DNA of 19,735 nt from Thiotrichaceae bacterium (GTDB lineage Bacteria; Pseudomonadota; Gammaproteobacteria; Thiotrichales; Thiotrichaceae). Positions 15,472 through 19,735 of the stretch are shown piece after piece (the first letter of the stretch is position 1; each line of letters begins with the position of its first letter). Location of the stretch: positions 1 through 19,735 of the forward strand of contig JANTHA010000007.1 in assembly GCA_024762625.1 (NCBI GenBank), given 5' to 3'. Both the position numbers and the translations under genes were made by a program. Under the pieces are notes generated by a model. It searched no databases, had not been told where the DNA came from, and saw only the letters and a program-made list of their open reading frames with translations.

Positions 15472-16170
15472 ATGTATCAATTAGTTACGGCAAATATGAT
15501 TATGGAGCAAAAAATGAGCAATCCTAAATTAATACTTCAGAGTGAACTTGGCGAAAAGCATGTTGAATCGGTTCCTCCAAGAACAGCTTATCTTCCTTTT
15601 AAACGATTACTGGATCTATTACTTATCGTCGCTACCTTGCCGATTACTATTCCAGTACTTATTGTGACTGCCATTGCCATAAAAATGGAATCAAGAGGCC
15701 CCGTTTTTTTCTGGCAACAACGCGTTGGCGTCTTTGGCAAACCCTTCAATATGCTCAAATTTCGCAGCATGACAACCGACTCTGAAAAAAACGGCTCCCA
15801 GTTTGCCGCAAATGGCGATAGCAGAATCACACGGGTTGGGCGATTCATTCGCAAAATGCGGATTGACGAGATCCCACAATTATGGAATGTCTTGAAAGGC
15901 GAAATGAGCATTATCGGCCCGCGTCCTGAGCAGGTTAAATTTGTAGAAAAATTCAACCGGACCATCCCATACTATGCAAAACGTCATGTTGTAGCGCCTG
16001 GGATAACTGGCCTTGCGCAAACAGTTCAAGGCTACGTGGATGATGAAAATGGCACCATCCTTAAATTAAAATATGATCTGGAATATATTGATAATCTGTC
16101 TTTCGCCATGGATATCAAAATCGTTTACAAAACAATCTACACCATTCTAACCGGGTTTGGTGCCCGCTAG
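15472..16170 (+). CDS. Bacterial sugar-phosphate transferase (monotopic phosphoglycosyl transferase)
   Basis: Such enzymes move a sugar-1-phosphate from a nucleotide sugar onto undecaprenyl phosphate, starting exopolysaccharide, O-antigen or glycan assembly at the inner membrane. The 232-residue product has one hydrophobic re-entrant helix (about 47-70: LLDLLLIVATLPITIPVLIV). After it come GPVFFWQQRVG, FNMLKFRSM, the catalytic Asp-Glu pair D132-E133 in RIDEIPQLWNVLKGEMSIIGPRPEQ, and APGITGLAQ. It is the short, PglC-like catalytic core without the extra N-terminal helices of WcaJ. The ATG at 15514 has GGAG at an ideal six bases, so the true protein may start there, 14 residues shorter. The sugar cannot be told from sequence. 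It stands alone, with no other glycan genes next to it. Confidence 0.93.
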   Translation: MYQLVTANMIMEQKMSNPKLILQSELGEKHVESVPPRTAYLPFKRLLDLLLIVATLPITIPVLIVTAIAIKMESRGPVFFWQQRVGVFGKPFNMLKFRSMTTDSEKNGSQFAANGDSRITRVGRFIRKMRIDEIPQLWNVLKGEMSIIGPRPEQVKFVEKFNRTIPYYAKRHVVAPGITGLAQTVQGYVDDENGTILKLKYDLEYIDNLSFAMDIKIVYKTIYTILTGFGAR

Positions 16171-16188
16171 CACACCCCTAAAAATCAT

Positions 16189-16211
16189 ATAGCAAGGATG
16201 CTATTCTTTTT
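16189..16211. terminator. Rho-independent terminator after the sugar transferase, possibly bidirectional
   Basis: ATAGCA (16189-16194), loop AGGA, TGCTAT (16199-16204), then TCTTTTT. The stem is perfect but short and A/T-rich. On the minus strand the same stem is followed after four bases by TTTTT, so it may also end the arsC-wrbA-DUF2069 transcript, which converges here. A second small stem, GTATT with AATAC, lies at about 16228-16243. Confidence 0.65.
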
Positions 16212-16248
16212 CATCAGTTACTGAAGTATTTTTCTTAATACGCTCAAT

Positions 16249-16596
16249 CTACCCTCTTTTATCAAGCACCCAGACATTCAATAAACTTCCAAAAAAAAGA
16301 CATAGGCTAAACGCCAGCATCAAGTAGCCATAAATTGATTCCCGAGGTGAAAAAACATACCAGATTCCGATTAATCCATAGGGGAATGACAACAAGGTCG
16401 CTGCAATAAATGTATCACGCCTGCCATACAACACGCCCCGAACAAACAGCAGTAACGGCAAACTCATGACGGCAATTTCAATCGAGCGTGGAAAGTGCTG
16501 AACAGGTGTTAACCAGCCATTCCATAGCACAATCAACGCCAACAAGCCTAAAATTCCGGTGGCGGCCAGTAACCGCCAGAACACAGTAATATCCAT
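16249..16596 (-). CDS. DUF2069 inner-membrane protein
   Basis: This is a small predicted integral membrane protein of unknown function. From the ATG at 16596-16594 it has 115 residues with about four membrane helices (ITVFWRLLAATGILGLLALIV, IEIAVMSLPLLLFVRGVLYG, FIAATLLSFPYGLIGIWYVF, YGYLMLAFSLCLFFGSLLNV). The FPRSIEIAVMSLPLLLFVRG and SFPYGLIGIWY segments fit the DUF2069 family. The frame stays open 18 codons further upstream, but that stretch lies inside the wrbA-like gene and lacks similarity. I prefer the ATG placed five bases after the wrbA stop. Family members commonly sit beside wrbA in gammaproteobacteria, as here. Function is not known. Confidence 0.85.
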   Translation of the reverse strand: MDITVFWRLLAATGILGLLALIVLWNGWLTPVQHFPRSIEIAVMSLPLLLFVRGVLYGRRDTFIAATLLSFPYGLIGIWYVFSPRESIYGYLMLAFSLCLFFGSLLNVWVLDKRG

Positions 16597-16601
16597 TATG
16601 C

Positions 16602-17219
<618 letters not shown>

Positions 17220-17573
17220 CTATAAAATCTCGATTACGTTTTCTATTGGCCGACCTATGGCGGCCTTGCCATCTTTAATCACAATGGGGCGTTCTATCAA
17301 GCGAGGAAACTTTAGCATTGCATCAATCAATTCATCACGACTAAGGCTCTCATCGGCCAGCTTGTTTTCCTTATATTCCTTTTCACCCTTACGCATCAGG
17401 TCGCGCGGCTCCATTCCGAGCATATCCAGAATTTTTTCCAGCGTTTCTCTGTCCGGCGGCGTTTCCAAATATTTAACAACCGTTGTGTCCACCCCCTTCT
17501 CATTTAACAATTCAAGCGTCGCTCTTGATTTAGAACAGCGAGGATTATGATAAATAGTAGCTGATTTTGACAT
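17220..17573 (-). CDS. ArsC-family reductase, YfgD-like
   Basis: This is a thioredoxin-fold protein of the arsenate reductase (glutaredoxin-dependent) family. From the ATG at 17573 it has 117 residues, with AAGGAG seven bases upstream; the 21 extra codons upstream are not conserved-looking. The N-terminus has YHNPRCSKSRATLELL with the active-site Cys13. Arginines equivalent to the arsenate-binding ones are at R95 (LIERPIV) and R108 (IGRP). The overall pattern (KYLETPP, ELMRKGE-like segment, LADESLS, FPRLIERPIVIKDGKAAIGRP) is closest to E. coli YfgD. No arsR or arsB lies nearby, so arsenic detoxification is not shown by context. It leads the unit with wrbA and DUF2069. Confidence 0.9.
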   Translation of the reverse strand: MSKSATIYHNPRCSKSRATLELLNEKGVDTTVVKYLETPPDRETLEKILDMLGMEPRDLMRKGEKEYKENKLADESLSRDELIDAMLKFPRLIERPIVIKDGKAAIGRPIENVIEIL

Positions 17574-17814
17574 TTTCGCTCCTTCTCTCCTTCTATTTGA
17601 GAAAATACACAGTGTAGTCCACTCATAATTAAACACAAATTATTTCTACTGTGCTATTTGTTCCTAGCTGTTCCTACGTATGCTATCAGCGCTAGAATTA
17701 TCGCTTGTTTAACTGGCAACTGCATATAGAATTTGCCTGGAACGAATGAAATACTTGTAATCAATTCAATTTTGGGTAAGCATCAGAAACCCTATTTTTA
17801 ACTGGCGCTTTTAT

Positions 17815-18426
17815 ATGAATAAAGCAACACTTCTAGCGGCTTCCTACTTTGCCTTTCAGCTTGCCATTCCTGAATATTCCTTTGCGGAGAGCAACGCCAG
17901 TATTTTATCGGAGATTGCTGTTTCAGCGCAAAATGACAGGGCGCAACAAAATACACCACAAAAACCCACCATAAAAAATGATCAGACGCCGTTCGCGCCG
18001 GATTTTTCATTTATGGACATGCAAGGAAACAAGCAAGATATAAACAGCTACCGGGGAAAATGGCTGATAGTCAATTACTGGGCCATATACTGCCCGCCTT
18101 GTCGCGTTGAAGTAACTGATCTGGACATGTTTGCACGCGATAATAAAAACAGGGCGGTAATCTTAGGCATGGACGCTGGCGGCGATTCCATTGAGCAATT
18201 AACGAAATTCAAAAAAGAGTTCAAGTTGAGTTATTCCCTGATACCCGCTCAGGAAAGCACTATGCTTGGGTTTGGAATAATAGACGCCATACCCACCACC
18301 TTTATCATTTCGCCTGAAGGCAAACTGGTTGACAAACATATAGGCATGATAAGCTATGATGACCTTTATGCTTACATCACGCCTGTCGCTGATGCAAAAA
18401 AACATACCCAAGTCAGTCGCAAATAG
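17815..18426 (+). CDS. TlpA-like periplasmic thiol-disulfide protein
   Basis: This is a thioredoxin-fold protein probably acting in the periplasm on disulfides or as a reductant, like TlpA/ResA. The 203-residue product has a signal peptide (MNKATLLAASYFAFQLAIPEYSFA, cleavage near residue 24). A polar linker reaches about residue 58. The AhpC/TSA-Redoxin domain follows: APDFSFMDMQGN, then NYWAIYCPPCRVE with the CPPC pair C93 and C96, and the cis-proline P160 in AIPTTFIIS. The usual tryptophan before the first cysteine (WCPPC) is replaced by tyrosine. It has no clear ribosome site before its ATG. It converges on the LysM lipoprotein gene, with a shared terminator between them. The client protein is unknown. 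Confidence 0.88.
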   Translation: MNKATLLAASYFAFQLAIPEYSFAESNASILSEIAVSAQNDRAQQNTPQKPTIKNDQTPFAPDFSFMDMQGNKQDINSYRGKWLIVNYWAIYCPPCRVEVTDLDMFARDNKNRAVILGMDAGGDSIEQLTKFKKEFKLSYSLIPAQESTMLGFGIIDAIPTTFIISPEGKLVDKHIGMISYDDLYAYITPVADAKKHTQVSRK

Positions 18427-18446
18427 GCAGTAACAGAACTAAAAAA

Positions 18447-18468
18447 GCCCTCTTTTGAGGGCTTTTTT
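18447..18468. terminator. Bidirectional rho-independent terminator
   Basis: GCCCTC (18447-18452), loop TTTT, GAGGGC (18457-18462), then TTTTTT (18463-18468). Six A bases precede the stem at 18441-18446, so the same hairpin terminates both the TlpA-like gene on the plus strand and the LysM lipoprotein gene on the minus strand. Confidence 0.95.
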
Positions 18469-18482
18469 ATTGAGTCAGCAAC

Positions 18483-19316
18483 TCATTTCAAACGAATAAC
18501 CTGACCCGGAGAAATATTATAAGGCGGCTGCAAATTGTTAATACGGATAATATCTTTCCAGTAAACGCCTGTCTGACGCATGATTTCAAAAACAGTATCG
18601 CCTTTCTTGACTATATATGTTCCGCCCGAGGCGCCAGAAGCGCCCGTTGTGCTGGCACCGGCATAAGTCGTTGTTGCCGAGCTGCCTCCCGTATAGGTCT
18701 TTGGCTTATAGGGTTGATATGTCTTTTGCTGGTAACTACCTGTGTAGATACTCTTGTTGCTGGTAGACGTACTGCTGGGAGCCGTAGTGTTCGCGCCACT
18801 GGCGGAACTGTAATCATAATAGGTGCCTGTATTGCTTGTTCCCGCATCATAACCGCCGTTTCCATAACCCGTATAGGTTGTTGAAGTATTCGACCTCACC
18901 ACTGGTTTAGCCTGTGTTCTCTGTTGCTGTTGCTGCCGATTCCAGCGATCAATATACCATTGCTGACTATGCTGTCCAGCCTGAGGCGCGGGCGGCTTAT
19001 AGACTGTCTTGGGCTTTGGTTTAGGCGCAGGTTTATAGGTATAGGTGTTCTGTGCGGGTGCGGTAGATGTAGATCCACAGGGTTTACAGGTTGCTGGCGC
19101 GCGTTGCTGGCTGAAAAAACCTCGTCTGCCGCTACTGTCCACCTGGCTGGAGGAGCCTGAGACCTGTCCAGTTCTACTCATTTGAGAAGAGCCGGAGCCA
19201 TACTCATCGGAACCATAAGCGCCCTGACTTGATCCCCTGAATGATGTACAAGCTGAAGTAAGCATCGCCACTGACGATATGGTGGCCAATAATATTAATC
19301 TGATTCTTTTATCCAT
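18483..19316 (-). CDS. LysM-domain lipoprotein, NlpD-like without a peptidase domain
   Basis: This is a predicted peptidoglycan-binding lipoprotein. The signal ends in a lipobox, MLTSAC, with lipidated Cys23; residues 24 and 25 are Thr and Ser, so outer-membrane sorting is likely. Residues about 26-230 are a low-complexity linker rich in Ser, Thr, Gly, Tyr, Gln and Pro, including a Pro-Lys run (about 95-110) and a five-Gln run. The C-terminus (233-277) is one LysM domain: YIVKKGDTVFEIMRQTG, then IIRINNLQPPYNISPGQVIRLK. NlpD proteins normally continue into an M23 peptidase-like domain; here translation stops and a terminator follows. Usual nlpD neighbours (surE, pcm, rpoS) are absent. A GAAGG lies about 10 bases before the ATG. 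Confidence 0.9.
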   Translation of the reverse strand: MDKRIRLILLATISSVAMLTSACTSFRGSSQGAYGSDEYGSGSSQMSRTGQVSGSSSQVDSSGRRGFFSQQRAPATCKPCGSTSTAPAQNTYTYKPAPKPKPKTVYKPPAPQAGQHSQQWYIDRWNRQQQQQRTQAKPVVRSNTSTTYTGYGNGGYDAGTSNTGTYYDYSSASGANTTAPSSTSTSNKSIYTGSYQQKTYQPYKPKTYTGGSSATTTYAGASTTGASGASGGTYIVKKGDTVFEIMRQTGVYWKDIIRINNLQPPYNISPGQVIRLK

Positions 19317-19735
19317 AACAAAATACCTTCGATTCCATTTGTATTAATTGTAAAAAATCCACAAGCCAGAATCAGCAATGCAATAACCCACCAGACCAGC
19401 TACTCGATTTTTTGAGAAGCTTCCATGCATGGCTCCGTCTTTGCGATTAATCTTGCCGCCAGAAAATCGCATCCTCTGCCAAATACCGAAGTATTTACTA
19501 AAGGAAGGAATGCCTGGATAAAAAGCCTAGCTCTGATTGTGAAAATTTTAATAAGGTATTGGCGAGAAACCGGCGACAAGAACCATCGCGGTTACTCTTT
19601 TTGTTTAAATTGTTTCTTTGTTTAAACAACAAATCAAGCTATTCAAACTTGCGCCCATAACCCCAATTTTAAATGAATGGTCCCAACCACTCATAAGCCC
19701 ATGCGCCCTGAAGATAAAACACTTACCAACCAGAC
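19317..19735. other. 419-bp non-coding right end with small palindromes
   Basis: No convincing gene is visible. There is a 10-bp palindrome CCATGCATGG at about 19422-19431. TGCGATT (19442-19448) and AATCGCA (19465-19471) form a 7-bp inverted repeat around a GC-rich centre, in REP fashion. Near 19480-19497 AAATAC-CGAA-GTATTT makes a tight six-pair hairpin. A 66-codon plus-strand frame (19425-19625) lacks a ribosome site and any family look. A 43-codon frame entering from the right edge on the minus strand (ending at 19605) also looks spurious. The promoter of the LysM lipoprotein gene must lie in the first part, but no clear boxes stand out. Confidence 0.5.

Noticed and set aside
19425..19625. 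66-codon plus-strand frame near the right end
   Set aside because: No ribosome site, composition not protein-like, and it contains REP-like palindromes.
19605..19735. Possible C-terminus of a minus-strand gene entering from the right edge
   Set aside because: The 43 codons resemble no family I know and no terminator follows; another frame in the same stretch is equally open for part of the way.

Overview
The window carries most of a bacterial urea import and urease operon, followed by unrelated housekeeping and envelope genes. Coding style, gene order and the sigma-54/NtrC-type promoter point to a proteobacterium of moderate GC. The YfgD-type ArsC, WrbA and DUF2069 trio and the RluB and LysM-lipoprotein types suggest a gammaproteobacterium. 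A methanotroph-like (Methylococcales) host is only a guess. No plasmid, phage or complete insertion sequence is visible.

Region 1 (about 1-10900, all on the minus strand) is a nitrogen-scavenging operon. In transcription order it reads urtA, urtB, urtC, urtD, urtE, a small unrecognised membrane protein, ureD, ureA, ureB, ureC, ureE and ureF; ureF runs off the left edge, and ureG is presumably beyond it. UrtA captures urea in the periplasm. UrtB and UrtC form the channel, and UrtD and UrtE power it. UreABC hydrolyses urea to ammonia and CO2, and UreD, UreE and UreF help insert nickel. A near-consensus sigma-54 promoter with IHF-like and NtrC-like sites lies upstream of urtA, so nitrogen limitation probably switches on the operon. 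A hairpin separates urtA from urtB. A 162-bp palindromic, MITE-like element with 18-bp perfect terminal inverted repeats sits exactly at the ureB stop codon, between ureB and ureC.

Region 2 (about 11088-14000, minus strand) holds an Atm1/ABCB7-type ABC exporter and a class I-type polyphosphate kinase 2 with a lysine-rich N-terminal extension. Region 3 (14145-16170, plus strand) holds the 23S rRNA pseudouridine synthase RluB, then a 445-bp gap with inverted repeats, then a monotopic sugar-phosphate transferase ending in a terminator that can serve both strands.

Region 4 (16249-17573, minus strand) is a compact three-gene unit: ArsC/YfgD-like protein, WrbA-like quinone reductase and DUF2069 membrane protein. 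Region 5 (17815-19316) has a TlpA-like thioredoxin on the plus strand converging on a LysM lipoprotein on the minus strand, with a strong bidirectional terminator between them. The last 419 bp contain small palindromes but no convincing gene.

The items most worth a second look are the MITE-like palindrome inside the urease structural genes, the small secreted or membrane protein with a predicted mature N-terminal histidine between urtE and ureD, and the sigma-54 control region.
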